The position numbers were made by a program, and so were the translations under genes. A stretch of 64,000 nucleotides of DNA from Papaver somniferum (Eukaryota > Streptophyta > Magnoliopsida > Ranunculales > Papaveraceae), in assembly GCF_003573695.1 (NCBI RefSeq), contig NC_039361.1, positions 89,298,149-89,362,148 on the forward strand, given 5' to 3'. The notes beneath the pieces are model-generated. The model saw only the letters and a list, made by a program, of their open reading frames with translations, searched no databases and was not told the origin of the DNA. Position 1 is the stretch's first letter. Every line of letters starts with the position of its first letter. Positions 21,223 to 33,027 of this stretch are shown piece by piece.

Positions 21223-22248
21223 TCACCACGTAGAATCATATAGTAACAGTCGAAATAACTGTGGGTCTTCAAAACTAAATAGAGCTAACCAAAGGAAACT
21301 GCAATGAACCAATAAAGTGAACAAGACTAACATGCCCTTACTTAGTTTCCTGATTAAGAAATTTATATCTAATTGTGGTTCAGGTTCAGGTTCTATGAAA
21401 GGGTCTAAATAGAAAATTTTCATTGGCTGTGTTTCTTCATAGGTGGGATCCGAATCATTAGGTCCTAAAGTCTGGAAAAACTCAAATATGATCTTAGAAG
21501 CGGACAATAATAACCTAAATAACTGAGGATCCTCTAAGTCAATAATATTTGACTTACATAATTGACCACAATGAGAGTAGTGGTCATTCTTAAGCAAATG
21601 TGTCGATTCTAATTTCCTATGCCTACATATCTCAGATTCTTCATTACTACTATCCTCATCATCATAATAGTACAAAGATGATTGAACCTTATCTAAATAA
21701 GTAGTGTCTTTTATTCTAGCCTCGTTCTCTAAATTAGGCAAATATTCACTATTGATATCAAGGGTAGAATTAGAAACCATATTTTTGAAATTTAGATTAT
21801 TTCGAGCGGCATTAGCCAACTGTTCATTTTCTGCCTATAGATGTGCCTGAATTTCACTGAGCATAACACTTATACGTTCACCACTCTCGTTTATCATCTC
21901 AGAATATCATGTACACTCTTCTTTTGAACTATTCATTGCAACTAAACGTTTATACGTCCTTTCAATCCGTTGTTGGGTCTCTTCTAGAGATGGAACAGGT
22001 TCAAAAATATCATAATCAGGACTAGTTTCCAAAAACGAGTAACCAGTACTACAGTGTTCCTGATTTTCTTGCTAGTAAGACCAATTCGCGTGTGGATAGT
22101 AATTGGGCTCACCATGGTATGAACCATAACCTTGAAAAGGTTGGCATTCCCAACTACTATTCCCACCATGGTCATAAAACTGATGATGTCCATATTCAAA
22201 TTCAGGTCGATACTCATTGTATTGGTTTCTATCATACCAGTTCGACAT
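21223..22248 (-). pseudogene. Gag-position protein of element D, with three stops
   Basis: One frame of about 340 codons starts at ATG 22248 and runs to the stop at 21223, interrupted by three internal stops (near 22072, 21904 and 21835). The N-terminus is rich in Tyr, Gly, His and Asn (QYNEYRPEFEYGHHQFYDHG, YGSYHGEPNYYPH). The middle is predicted coiled coil (LEETQQRIERTYKRL), and the end is acidic with EPEPEPQL. No zinc knuckle or capsid core is evident. It lies where gag would be, so a structural or RNA-binding role is possible but unproven. I have seen similar Tyr-rich frames in plant pol-less LTR elements, from memory. Confidence 0.55.
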
Positions 22249-23325
22249 TCTTAATTGCAAGGGAATTCTACACAACCACAAACAAGGACGACTCGACTCC
22301 ACCAAAACAAACCTAAAGATTTCTAGCAAGCAAAAAGCATGATGGCTTCACTTAGACTGTTTATATACTTGCTTCTATCTCTCGAAGGGTAATTCGTTAC
22401 GATTTAAGCAAACCCCTCTGGAATCAATCCGAGTCAAAGTAAGTTGAATTGAGGCGAGGGAAGCTCAGTGGAGCTTTGATACCCAAGGCCTCACCGCTAT
22501 CACAAGGCGGCGTAGTCACGCATTCAACTCACAGAAACCATCATGAACTTCGAGGTGTGCTTAAGAAAGTAACCAATATCCTTCGAAAATTTTTCCTGAT
22601 AAGCGTGATACCCTATCGGTCTCGTTCTAGTCAAGTTTTAAGCTTGGGTTCGCGTTAGGTTTCGTTTTCCTAAGACGGGCAAGAAGGGAGCGGTGATGAA
22701 ATCCGAACCCTTATCTTGTATTGGCCAGGCCTTGCCCTTTACTAGGAATTTAAAAACAGTCCAAATTCGTCCTCAATCAATGAATCACCTTAAGGAATAC
22801 AGTAAACCCGCTGACAGGAGATTCGCGAGTGTTTCGATGGACTTACCTCCCGTACCAGACGGGGGATGAACCGCTGAAGTCGACTCGGGACACGACTCCT
22901 ATGTCATGTAAGAACCCGAGGGGCCGAGACGATATAGTAATCGTCGTCCTTCCCTGCAAACATTTTATATTTATTTATTTATTTTTATATAACCCTTCCG
23001 TAGGGTTTAAAATTAAAATAAATTGTCCAAAGTCCAGTCCAATGAAAAGAAATACAAAAAATAATAATAATAATTACAAAATAAAATAAAATGGAAAGTC
23101 TCTTAAAATAAATAAAAAAAAAATCTCTCTCTCTTTTTTTTTTCTCTCTTTTTTCTTTATTTTTTTGCTTTGTCTTTTTTCCTTCTCTTTTAGCTTTAAG
23201 CTTTGATTCCAAGGTCTTTAGTATCCAACTTCAAACCTGTAATACAAAGACACAACCAAAGAGACGTCAAAAGAACAAATGGAATAATAAAAAATAATAA
23301 AAACCTAAAAATTCTACCTAAGCAC
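22249..23325 (-). other. Element D leader with long purine-rich tract
   Basis: An untranslated leader of about 1.1 kb, read on the minus strand. At 23108-23205 the plus strand is nearly all pyrimidine (CT runs and T runs), so the element RNA would be GA/A-rich here. The open frame at 22985-23212 is a by-product of this bias. No gene is supported. Confidence 0.6.
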
Positions 23326-23349
23326 AAATCCGCGTCGGCGGCGTTAAAA
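23326..23349 (-). promoter_or_regulatory. Possible primer-binding site of element D
   Basis: Next to the 5' LTR the minus strand reads TTTTAACGCCGCCGACGCGG. If the AA were originally GG it would begin TGGCGCCG, the start of the tRNA-Asp-type site used by many Athila/Tat elements. The match after eight bases is poor, so the tRNA is uncertain. Confidence 0.4.
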
Positions 23350-24895
23350 TGATTAATGATTTTTCGTGGGTTGTAGTAATGAGGTTCAAACTCTCGGACT
23401 TGTGAAGGATAATTTTTTAAACTTAATAAAAATAAATAAATAAATATATACAATAAAAATATTAACACTGGTGCGAGAAACTGGGACTAAAGATTCGACC
23501 ATTTTTCATTTTCAAGTGGTTCAGAATTTAATTCTAGGCGATTATAGTTCAAACCAAAACAAATATTAACTTTATTCTTTGCCAAAGTAGATTCTATAAA
23601 ATATTACTTGTATTTTATGAGCATGGCGCATGAAGAATCCCTAAGACTAAGCATGCTCCATCAAATAAAATCACAAATAATTAATTAAAATCTTAATTCA
23701 ATTAAAATTGGTGCAAAAAGTAAATAAAGAATTAATTTAAATTACCACATGGATGAAACACTGCCTCTTCCGTCGTCCCAGTGCTTGGGGTTTAACTCGT
23801 CATATTAATCATGTTCTCAAAATACATAATTGATGCTCAAAATTTGATTAAAAGAGTGAAAAAGTATAAAACAGTGAATCTACGACCCACAAAAGGCGTC
23901 CAGAAATCAACGATAGAAGTGTACTGCTGTAAAACAACGATACTTAGCTGCTGCTGTTGACACTGTTGAAGAACGACGGTCCTTGGACGTCTGTTCTTCG
24001 TCTTCTCCTTCTTCTTCAACAACAGCAGGAAACTTTCCTGCAGTTCTTCTCTTTGCCTCTGCAACCTCCCTGTGGTCTCCCAATCGAACCCAAACTCTCG
24101 ACACCCCCTTTCCTTCGACCCTATAACTCTATATATACCCAACAGGCGCAAGAAATCTCCCTCATTCACTCCATATAATCTTCACTACTCGGGCAGTAAA
24201 TGAAAATATTTTGGGAATATTTTCTTTCCCTTCTCGTCTCCCGCACGCGTATTACAGCTGCAGAACTCTCCTCATTTAGCTCTGTCACGCCTCTGCCTAT
24301 TGATAGAGTCATAACACATGTTCTGAACACGCTCAAATTCCACAAAACTCAAGAAATCCCTTGAATAGCTTCCTCCCGTACGGGTCTGCTCTGATTTCAT
24401 CTGTTGACTTTTCTAGCCAAATTTGATCGCAACAAACACCCATACCAGCTCTGTTATGATATACCACATCTTTCAACAAAGTTTCAGCGATTGAATCTCA
24501 CTAAAACACGTCAAAAAATTCCTCCCAAAGTTCTGCCAGTTGCATGCGTCATTTTTCCCGCCTTTTTCTGATTTCAAATTTTGGAAGAAAGGGACCTCCC
24601 CTTTATCCATTCCTGGGGTCCCTTTAGCAATTGGGGCGGAAATAGTAGTTTTGGGGCTGAACCAGTAATTTTTCTGGTGTTTTTAACAACTTCTCCGGGT
24701 GCTTTTAGCGCATTTCTGGGGTGCCTTTAACACTTTATCCTGGGGTGTAAAACACCACATTTTGAGCCCATTTCGCCGCAAGGGCTTATTTCTCTAAAAT
24801 TTCCTACAAAGACATAAAATAACACAATAAATACAAAATCGAGCACTAACAATACATACAATTGAGACATATTAGACACATAAATGTGTCTATCA
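23350..24895 (-). repeat. Element D 5' LTR (right)
   Basis: Partner of 18567-20106, with the same TGATTAATG and CTATCA ends and a TATATATA box near 24130. Differences from the left copy cluster in the first 150 bp, including a 4-bp TAAA gain. Confidence 0.93.
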
Positions 24896-24900
24896 CCTGA
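24896..24900. repeat. Target-site duplication of element D, right copy (CCTGA)
   Basis: Perfect match to 18562-18566. Confidence 0.93.
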
Positions 24901-25039
24901 CCAAAATGGTGTTAGTGTACTCAGCAATAATACACGAACGAACACCTGAATGCGCAAATGAGCATTCCAAAACATGAAGGAACGATGAACCTATACAAAG
25001 TAGGAAGAAAACAATAAATAATAAAATATTGATCAAGGC

Positions 25040-26040
25040 GTTGGGGACTGGGCCCACCGGACGGCCGGTCGTGCTGTGGCCAGTCCCATGTCCAATTTTA
25101 TATTTTATCATATTTTTATTATTTTCCCTGACCTCATGAAAATCCCTTCATTTGAGCAAATCTCCTTGGTCTCAAGGAAACTACCCAGTCTCATGGTGTT
25201 TCCTCGTATCAAAGAAATAATAAAATTTAGGAAAGGTGTCGCGGGACCAGGTCCACTAGCCGGCCGTCCATGCCCTAGCCGTGGCCGGTCCCACAACTCA
25301 TGAGTCCTTATTATTTTATTATTTCCCTCATCACATGAAAATTCCCTGATTTCATGATATTTCCCTCAATTCATGAAATATTATAAATTAGGGAAAAAAC
25401 GCACGGGACCCGGGCTCTCGGCCGGCCATGCTCTAGCCGTGGCCGGTCCCACACGCCCATGTCTTATTATTTTAATATTATTTGTTTCCTCATCCCATGG
25501 AAACTCTTTCACTTCAAGGAAATTCCCTAGTTTCAGCAAACTCCTTGGATTCATGAAATTTCACTCAAGTTCATGAAAAATAATATAAAATTAGGAAAAC
25601 CCGTGGGACCGGGCCATAGCCGGTCCCACACACCCCTTATTTTATCATTATTATTTTTTATGATTCCCTCATCTCATGGAAACTCCTTAATTTCAACAAA
25701 TTCCCTGGTTTCAACAAACTTCTTGATTTTTATGATATTTCCCTAAAATCATGAAAATATTATAAATTAGGAAAAAATGCCTTGGCACCGGCTCCTTGGC
25801 CTTGCCGGCCCCACACCTCATGATTCCTTCATTATTTTATAATTTTATTCCTTCGTCTCATGAAGTTTTACGGTTTCAGCAAAATCCCTGATTTCTTCAT
25901 ATTTTCTCAAAATGTTGCTTAAACGCACACCGTAAAATATCGAAACTCTCAGGACTGAGACAGGGACATTATGGTGACGCGGGTATGTCTCCTTGACCGA
26001 CCAAGGCCGGCCCTGAGGCTTGCAAATAGCCGGTCCCACG
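25040..26040. repeat. GC-rich inverted repeats in tandem in the C LTR
   Basis: About six GC-rich blocks, near 25045, 25240, 25405, 25595, 25785 and 26000, lie in AT-rich spacer. Most pair a GGGACC-like arm with CCGGTCCCAC. They are the reverse complements of the B and A hairpin repeats, with a different copy number. Confidence 0.75.
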
Positions 26041-27578
26041 TGTTTTAATAATTTTGACCTAATTTGCTCAATTGCTCATACTGGGTCCAAACTCTTCCCA
26101 AACAGCTGGGAGTTTGTTAAAACGACCATCAGCCGATCCTATGACCACCAAAGGCCGATATCATGATCCCTTGGTCGATCCCTCATCTCTCCATAATCAA
26201 GTTCTACTACCCGGCGCTCATACGAGCACTATTTGAAAAATGATTAAACCAACATTTAATCATCTTTTCACCAGGTCTTCAAGAGACTTTGGTATTTAGC
26301 TCGCTTGAGCATCTGGGCGCTACATGGTCGATTTACCATCCCATGTAGCCGGTCCCTCCTTCATTTCATGAATGATTTTCAATAATTCATCAATTAAGCA
26401 GTTGATCAAAATTAGGGTTTCGAATCCAAGGTTCATAATTCTAATAATTTTATGTTGATCCCATGATCAACACCCTAATTAATTATACTCGATTCAGCTA
26501 CCAGTATTTTAAATTTATCTTCGTCCTGTTACCAATGATTCCTCAAACGAGCAACATTTGTTCAAATGAGCAATATCTGCTCACACCAAAGAATATTGGT
26601 TCAACTATTAATATTCAACAATTCATCAAATGGGCAACATATGCTCAGATGACCAATATTTGCTCAGATCAAGGGATATTGGTTCAACTATCAATATTCA
26701 ACGACTCAGAACAATATTTGTTCATTTTAGCTATCAATATTTATTCGACAATGTATTTTTGTCTCAGCAGACATGTTCAATTCATGAGTCTCAGAACATT
26801 TACAAATCACGTTCGACTCAGCAATACAAGGACTCATCGTCCCATAAAGTCAGCAACTGACTAACTAAATACACGTCTGCCTTGCAGACTCCACATTCAC
26901 GAGACATCAATCGTGTCACATGGGGGGATATTAACTAGGGTTTTGGTTTGGCGGTCTACGGCACGTGTGTTCATACACGCGATAAGAATGTGATCAAGTC
27001 GTGCAATCAGTTGGAGGAGTTAGCAAAGTAGTGGGTGGAAAGTTAACCAAGTATCTGCGCGATGAGCAACTGGTTTCAACACGATTTTCCACTTCCCCAC
27101 TCCTTGACTCCCGCAACTGTCACACTTCATGGGATCATGGTGTTTTCAATTCAGCAGTATATAAGTCTCTGAATCCTGATTGAAAAGACAAGAATTTTTC
27201 GACAAGTTCATACAGACAATCTTTCGTCTACACGAACTCATCGTCTGAGCAATCACTCTCAACTGAGTAAATTCAATCATTCAGAACTTTCTTACGCAGA
27301 ATACACAACACACCTACAATCTCGATCACCATTGATCTCACACCTTTCTCAGCTTCCCTCCTACAGATCAACCCATCCTCTCTTGTGACCGAATTGACTC
27401 TGGAACGACCATTGTCTTGGTTTAGGACGGAGTCCTACAGATTGATTTCTCGAACATAAATCACTCCCTTCTTGCAGTGCATCTGTGTGAGGTTGAGCAT
27501 TTTCTCGGTTCAAGGAGTCTCCGCACGGTCATCTCCTCAATTCCGTAAAAACCAGCAAATCGTTTTTCCCCATCTACA

Positions 27579-27800
27579 TCAAGGAATAAGGACTTATACA
27601 TGTATGTGTTACCACACAATGGTTATATAATCTAAACTCAGATTTCAATCATTGAAACATTCTTAGAGGACGTTAAATAGTTGTTATTCACAAATAATTT
27701 TTCGTCAAAGCCATTTTCAAGTGATTGAAACTTAACATGACTTTCGTCGCAAGAGTCACCCTTGCTGCTCCGAAGGATTATGTCACTCAACTATTATTAC
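27579..27800. repeat. Copia LTR fragment
   Basis: Short stretch right of element C with phrases (TTTTTCGTCAAAGCCATTTT, GTCACCCTTGCTG) that I associate with SIRE-like Copia LTRs. The other parts are not next to it. Assigned from memory only. Confidence 0.35.
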
Positions 27801-28325
27801 TATTGTGAACGTGTGTCGGGTGATTGGTTGGTAAAAATCTATATTTTCCGTACAACTCATTATCTTAATATGTTTTATCTGATTTTCCGTATTTTATCGG
27901 TTTTCACCAAAACCTGCATTGTCTCCAACTCATGCTAGTGATTACTTGAAAGTTAGTTGTTATTTCTACTAGGAACCCCTTTTGGGGAGGATGTGCTCAC
28001 TCAGTTCCCACTTTTAATTTCAGATACAGATCAAGTTGTGCATGTGACGATGGTCGTTCAAGTCTTGGAAGCTTCGAGGAGTTGAGTCCGTTAGTTGGTT
28101 AGCTTCTGCTATGTTTATTTTGTTGAATATTCTATTTTCAATAGCCATTATATATGTATCATCTAAGAAGAAATCTTGTATTTATTTTAGAGATGGTTTA
28201 GATTTAGGTTGATCTTATGTTAGAACTTTTAATTTAATGCTTAAGTAGATGTTTTAGATCCTTAATGCCTCAAAATGTAGAATGGTATGTTAGATTACTA
28301 AGTAGCTGGATTTTGGGGCGCTACA
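27801..28325 (+). repeat. G1: 3' end of the left LTR
   Basis: It matches 50788-51315 in order (TTTTATCGGTTTTCA, CTGCATTGTCT, GATACAGATCAAGTTGTGCA, AGTAGCTGGATTTTG) and ends GGGGCGCTACA. The 5' part of the LTR has been lost at the Copia/C junction. Confidence 0.8.
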
Positions 28326-29179
28326 GACTTGGTATCAGAGCTCAGTATTAGATCTTACATGGGAAACAATAGACAATAGCCAGTCCAAGTTAATGAACTA
28401 GATTAGTTTAGAATTGTGTTGGGTTGTGAGACAAACCATAATTACTAAAATATACTAAGAACTAAAATATGTATGCGTTGATTGATTGATTTGTTCAGCA
28501 TGTTGATAGCTTGCTTCTTGTTTTGTGTGTAAATATATAATTATGAAGAAAACCTGTAGGTTAAAACATGTTACGATAGATTTAAGGAATTTTGATAGAC
28601 ATTAATTATTTAACACATAGATAACCCAACACCGAGGAATATTGAGGTTTGTAATTCTGGTATGTTTGTGTCATCTTTGTTCGTAGGAAAGCATTGTCGG
28701 GTCTAGCTAACCTAGACAGGTAACTGTGTGCATGGATTACCATTCATAAAAGGAGGACTTTCTTCTATTAGTGAATTGGTAGATCCTAACTTTTACTTAG
28801 AAACTGATAGAGTATATTCTCTTGCAATTAAAACCATCAATCTATTGAAGGAGAAATTTAGTGTGAATAATTTAGACCTAGTCATCTATTAGAATTTAAT
28901 TCAGCATAATAAGCTTAGAGACAGTCATCTTATGAAATAAAAATCAGTGCGCTTAGGGACTAAAATTTATAGTTTTCCATTATAGAAATCCATAAGCTAT
29001 AATTGAATTTAATGTTTGTTTCAAACACATTTGAAGTAGGTTTGAACCTTTGTGTGTTTGTAAGTATGAGAATACTTGTACTTAGTTGAGAGATAGTACT
29101 TCTCTATAAGGTGGGGAGTTCTGAGGACCAGAAGGATGGTTCGGTTTTCGAGGACTAAAATATTACAAGGTTGGGAGAA
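28326..29179 (+). other. G1 internal region, 854 bp, non-coding
   Basis: The whole distance from LTR end to LTR start is 854 bp. No gag or pol motif is seen. A purine-rich AAGGTTGGGAGAA (29167-29179) precedes the next LTR and acts as PPT. The minus-strand frame at 29021-29221 has homologues in the other two internal regions but only because the DNA is shared. Confidence 0.8.
28330..28341 (+). promoter_or_regulatory. Primer-binding site of G1 (tRNA-Met)
   Basis: TGGTATCAGAGC, a perfect 12-base match to the initiator tRNA-Met complement used by many plant LTR elements, 4 bases after the LTR end. Confidence 0.9.
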
Positions 29180-30244
29180 TGTGAATACCCTCAAGATTGT
29201 CAACGCTATTAGACCGGTCAAGAGATGTTTTAGCCGCTAATTACATAATTAATTAATTATGAACAATAATTTATAGAAATAATCTAATATTAATTTGGAC
29301 AAAAACAATTGTACCATTAGTTAGATCCCAAAAATTTATGCGAAATGGACTTCAAAAACGCGTCATTTGGATATCAGGCGAGAAAGATATTGCAATCCGA
29401 AATTTGGATGTTGAAGTTTGACTAAAGTCAACCGGTGTTGACTCGACCGTTGACCGACGAACCTTGGCCGGACCTTTGCCTAGCAAAAGGCCACCCCTTA
29501 ATCAAAATAATAGGTTGGTGATAATAAAAATCTAATTAGGTTTAGGTTACGGTTATATGGATTCAGTGTGATTAGTTTAATTATTAGAATAATTATCTTT
29601 TCAATTTTTATTCTCCTGTTTCATCTAGTTATAAACATAGGAAGGAAAGGAGGTTATGACAGAAAGATAGTTAGAGAGAAAGCTTGGGAGTTACGGGTAT
29701 TTGTAGTGGTAGAAAGGCATGGGTGAGTTTAAATAATTAGTTATGAGTTTGTGACGATAATAAGAATTTGATGGTGATGGAAAAAATAAGATGAATTACA
29801 TAAAGTTTAGTACAGTCTAGAGAGTATATGTTTAGCTAGAGTTGAGAGTGGTAGTTCCTGTATCAAACATGGAGTTGAATTAAGATAGTATAGATGATGG
29901 TGAAGGAAAAACTATGCTATTGTTTTTGAATATATGATGATTTTGGCTTCATGGTGATGATGTAGATATGAGGCATGATTTGGCGTTCTTTGATCAAGGT
30001 ATCTATTCTAAATGGTTTGATTATGTTTATATTGAATTGGGTAATGACTAGATGTGATAAATAGTGTAGAAACAATCAAATATGAAAATCCATAAATCAC
30101 GATTTTATGTGAAATTTTTGTTTCTCTGCCCAATATGTAGAGATGATTATAGGTACCTTAGAGCGAGAATTAGACATAACTCTCCAAACATAAATTGTAT
30201 TATATCTCGTGGTGGTTTTGTACATACAAATTTGTTAAATTTGG

Positions 30245-30466
30245 TTAAGAATCGAGTGAGATATAAAGTCTAGAAAATGAACCGTCATAGCTGAAACTGT
30301 GTGTAAGCAGTCGCGATTGTCGATAAGTTCGGGACTTTCTAGATGTTCTAGTGAGTTTTGAAGGATATTCATTACGGAAAAGTTTTAAGCATGATCTATT
30401 TGAAAATACGATGGTACCCAAATACACCACAATCTTTTTATATCAACCTATAAGTCTGATACCAAG
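30245..30466 (-). other. Possible Copia K leader and primer site
   Basis: At 30455-30464 TCTGATACCA is the complement of TGGTATCAGA (10 of 12 bases of the tRNA-Met site), followed after two bases by the K LTR start TGTGATCG at 30467. The 61-codon minus-strand frame to its left has no recognisable Gag feature. Confidence 0.45.
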
Positions 30467-30634
30467 TGTGATCGTCTATGGACAAAGTCGAGGCAATACG
30501 ACAACTTGATATTCACTTGATAATAGTTAAGGTCCAAAACCAATTTACTATAGGATCAATATCAAGTGATTAGGATTAACTCAAAAGTGTATTTACTTTA
30601 TTATAATATAAAAACAATTATAATGCGAAAATAA

Positions 30635-30639
30635 AGTAC
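30635..30639. repeat. Target-site duplication of solo LTR H, left copy (AGTAC)
   Basis: AGTAC precedes the TGATAAGC start and recurs at 33023-33027. Confidence 0.85.
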
Positions 30640-33022
30640 TGATAAGCACGTAAGTGCTACATTTTTATGCCCACATTTATACAAGTTAGGTCTCGATATT
30701 TCGCTAATAACTATAACTTTTACAGGAATTACAAGTGAAATCTGTTCACCCGGAAAATAAGTGGCTAAAAGAGGAGTTAAACCGCGTTCGCAAGAAAGAT
30801 GAACAAAGTCACTCATTGCACCGCCTCCTTGGCTACATTTCTTCACATCCCGGGAGTTATAAAGTTTGCCTGTGTAGACAAGACCGGCCCACAAATGGCT
30901 GAAGAGAGATGGGAGACGCGGCTTGTTCCTCCACCATACCTTGTCTGTGGTATCTTCAACCACATCTCGTTCTTTTGAAAACAAAGAGCTCGTGTTTCTT
31001 TCAAGCTGGTGAGGCTCCTGTCAGAGAAGATAAATCCAAGCAACTGAGTTCAACTTATGTGAGGTTGAAATGAAGAAGAAATTAGGGGATTCGGTATGCA
31101 ATCCAAGTTATCTCGTGGTACTCGATTGAAGAAGAAATTGGGTTTGCGTGGTGACTAAATTGGATCTGATTTGGGGGTTTTGTCATTGAGAATTGGTTTA
31201 ATTGGTAGTTGTTCTTTCGAATTAAAAGACATGGAAATTGGTTCTGATGGTGTTGGTCATGGTGGCTATATGTGGATCTGCAGGCATGAATGGAGGTGGT
31301 TGAGCATCTACTGTAATGGGTTTATGCTAATCTTGGTGGTGTGTGATTGAAATTAGAGTTCCTGCCATCGATTCGTGGCTGTGTACGAGATGTTTAAGCA
31401 TCAGCAGATGTGGGGGTTTCTTAACCTCATCCAAGATTGGGCCGATTTGTAGTTGTTCTTATGAAAGATAAGGTTCGATTGATGAGCATGTTAGCTTGGT
31501 ATAGCAACAGCAACAGATTTATGATTGGTGGGTTTTGAATGGGGACAACAATGGATTACTTACGGTGGCTGTCTTTGAGAACTGATGCCAGGGTTTGATG
31601 TGGGTAATTAGTCTGGATTGGTTGTGAACTGGTGCGAGTCTCAGTTGGGATGATGTTGAGTCGAATTTCAGATGTGTATGGTGCTGCTTAACTAAGTTTG
31701 CATCAGTGAAGGTGATGGCTAGGTAGGCGGACAGAGATTGAGCAGGTGATGGTGCTGAGACAAGAGTGAATTTTAGTAGTGAAGAAAAGATGGCAGCAAA
31801 CCAAGAATGGAAGGCAGTGGCTGGTATCTCGAATGGGTTTGATGTGAATGGAATGTTGTTAACTATCTACAGCAGCAAAGGATTTGTGGGGTTCTCATCT
31901 GATTCAAATTGGTGTTGTTGTTGATATTTGGAGAAGAAATAGAGTTTGAATTCAGGGTTGGTGGTCAACTGAGTTTGATGGTTGTTGGTTTGTATATTTA
32001 GAAGACACTGTAGAATATGGGGGAGTATATGTTAGCTGAACTCGTTCAGTTTGTAGTGTGTTGTTTGGCCGAGATGGACAGGGAAGTGGAGTCAACAGCA
32101 GTCTTCACCAAATATTCATGTGATCTCAACAGTCGTGTTTATCAACTGAATCCGAAGAAGTCAACAACTGATTGCGGCTATCTTTAAGCAGAAACAGGAG
32201 GAAGACCAAATGAAGAGATGAATACAGGTTGGTTCAGGTCTTTTTGGCATAAAGATAGGACTAATTTGTTGAGCTAGAATTCAGAGAACAAGTCACAGCA
32301 GATGTGTATAAAGGAGCACAACAATCAATCAAGAAGGGTACGATTGAATACTGCAATCTGAATTTTATTTTGCTTTCTATCTTAGTTCAGTTCTTTTTAG
32401 TTCTCTTGTGTGTTAGAGTTTTTGATTCAATACTTTTAATGGATATCTACACAACAATGAGAAGCTAAACCCCTCTCTGCCATGACAAGAGGGAAAGCTT
32501 AATGGGTTCTAGTATTCTTTACTGTGATCATAAATGAATTTCATGTTTTAGTCCATTTCTTTGTCTTCGTTTGATTGCATTTTTGTGTTGATGATGTCTA
32601 CAAACTTCTTAGATTCATTGTGATTTTCGGATACATTGAATGCTATGGAATCCCTATGACGTTTCTCAATTGAGCTTTATTTTAGAAACATAATCAATCG
32701 GTCATGATATGGTATTTGTTTTAGTTACTTTAAAATCCCAATTTACTATATCTTCCAGGTAGAATGAATCATTATTCAGTTCTGCTCGAGTTATAATTTG
32801 ATCACATAATACTTGAATACATTAGGTGGAACCTCAAAGTCTTGGTAGATACAACAACCACTTATTCCTTTCTTTTACAAATATTGTTCTCTGCTTTCTC
32901 AATTACAAATCAAAATTATATTATTGCTTTGTTAAACAATTCTTGTGAGCACTAACAATCTCTGTGGTTCGAACACGATTATATTACACTTTTTATCTTT
33001 AATACTCTCAAAAGAGTGATCA
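30640..33022 (+). mobile_element. Solo LTR H (2383 bp)
   Basis: It begins TGATAAGCACGTAAGTGCT and ends GAGTGATCA, with TGAT...ATCA termini and a perfect AGTAC duplication on either side. The 3' part (TCTCTGTGGTTCGAACACG) resembles the ends of Athila-type Gypsy LTRs from memory, suggesting plus orientation. No PBS, PPT or second LTR lies next to it, so it is a solo LTR left by LTR-LTR recombination. The 127-codon minus frame at 30601-30984 crosses the boundary and is not a gene. No other coding frame is supported. Confidence 0.8.
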
Positions 33023-33027
33023 AGTAC
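33023..33027. repeat. Target-site duplication of solo LTR H, right copy (AGTAC)
   Basis: Perfect match to 30635-30639. The flanks rejoin into a Copia LTR phrase (AATAAAGTACACAACACAAG). Confidence 0.85.

Larger units (their letters stand above)
18567..24895 (-). mobile_element. Element D: non-autonomous LTR retrotransposon inside the C LTR
   Basis: 6.33 kb with LTRs of 1540 and 1546 bp that differ at few positions, TGAT...ATCA ends and a perfect CCTGA duplication. Orientation is minus: a G-rich PPT abuts the left LTR and a PBS-like site abuts the right LTR. The internal 3.24 kb carries no protease, RT, RNase H or integrase signature, only one gag-position frame with stops (21223-22248). It must have relied on another element's enzymes. 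Confidence 0.9.
16277..27578 (+). mobile_element. Element C: 3' end of a third Tat-like element, plus strand
   Basis: Only the 3' portion survives: an internal stretch of about 1.6 kb with a decayed antisense gene 1, the PPT (17862-17875) and one LTR (17876-27578) that is split by element D. PPT and LTR ends match A and B (TGTAGATGG...CCATCTACA), so it belongs to the same superfamily in the opposite direction. Pol, gag, gene 2 and the other LTR are missing, lost on the left beside Copia E. Confidence 0.85.
17876..27578 (+). repeat. Element C 3' LTR, split by element D
   Basis: The parts are 17876-18566 and 24901-27578, about 3.37 kb in total. The join is supported by the CCTGA duplication of D. 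The sequence is the reverse complement of the B LTR in order: promoter block, hairpin repeats (about 25040-26040), dyads (26545-26680), then the end TTTTTCCCCATCTACA. The five bases after it are TCAAG; no left partner survives. Confidence 0.9.

Noticed and set aside
22985..23212. Lys/Arg-rich 75-codon frame
   Set aside because: By-product of a long CT/T-rich tract in the D leader.
29021..29221. Similar minus-strand frames in all three G internal regions (also 55341-55550, 62384-62575)
   Set aside because: They match because the DNA is homologous. The frames begin inside the LTR start, have no known domain and are on the strand opposite to the element.
30601..30984. 127-codon minus-strand frame
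   Set aside because: It crosses the boundary between Copia LTR K and solo LTR H, so it arose by chance at the insertion.
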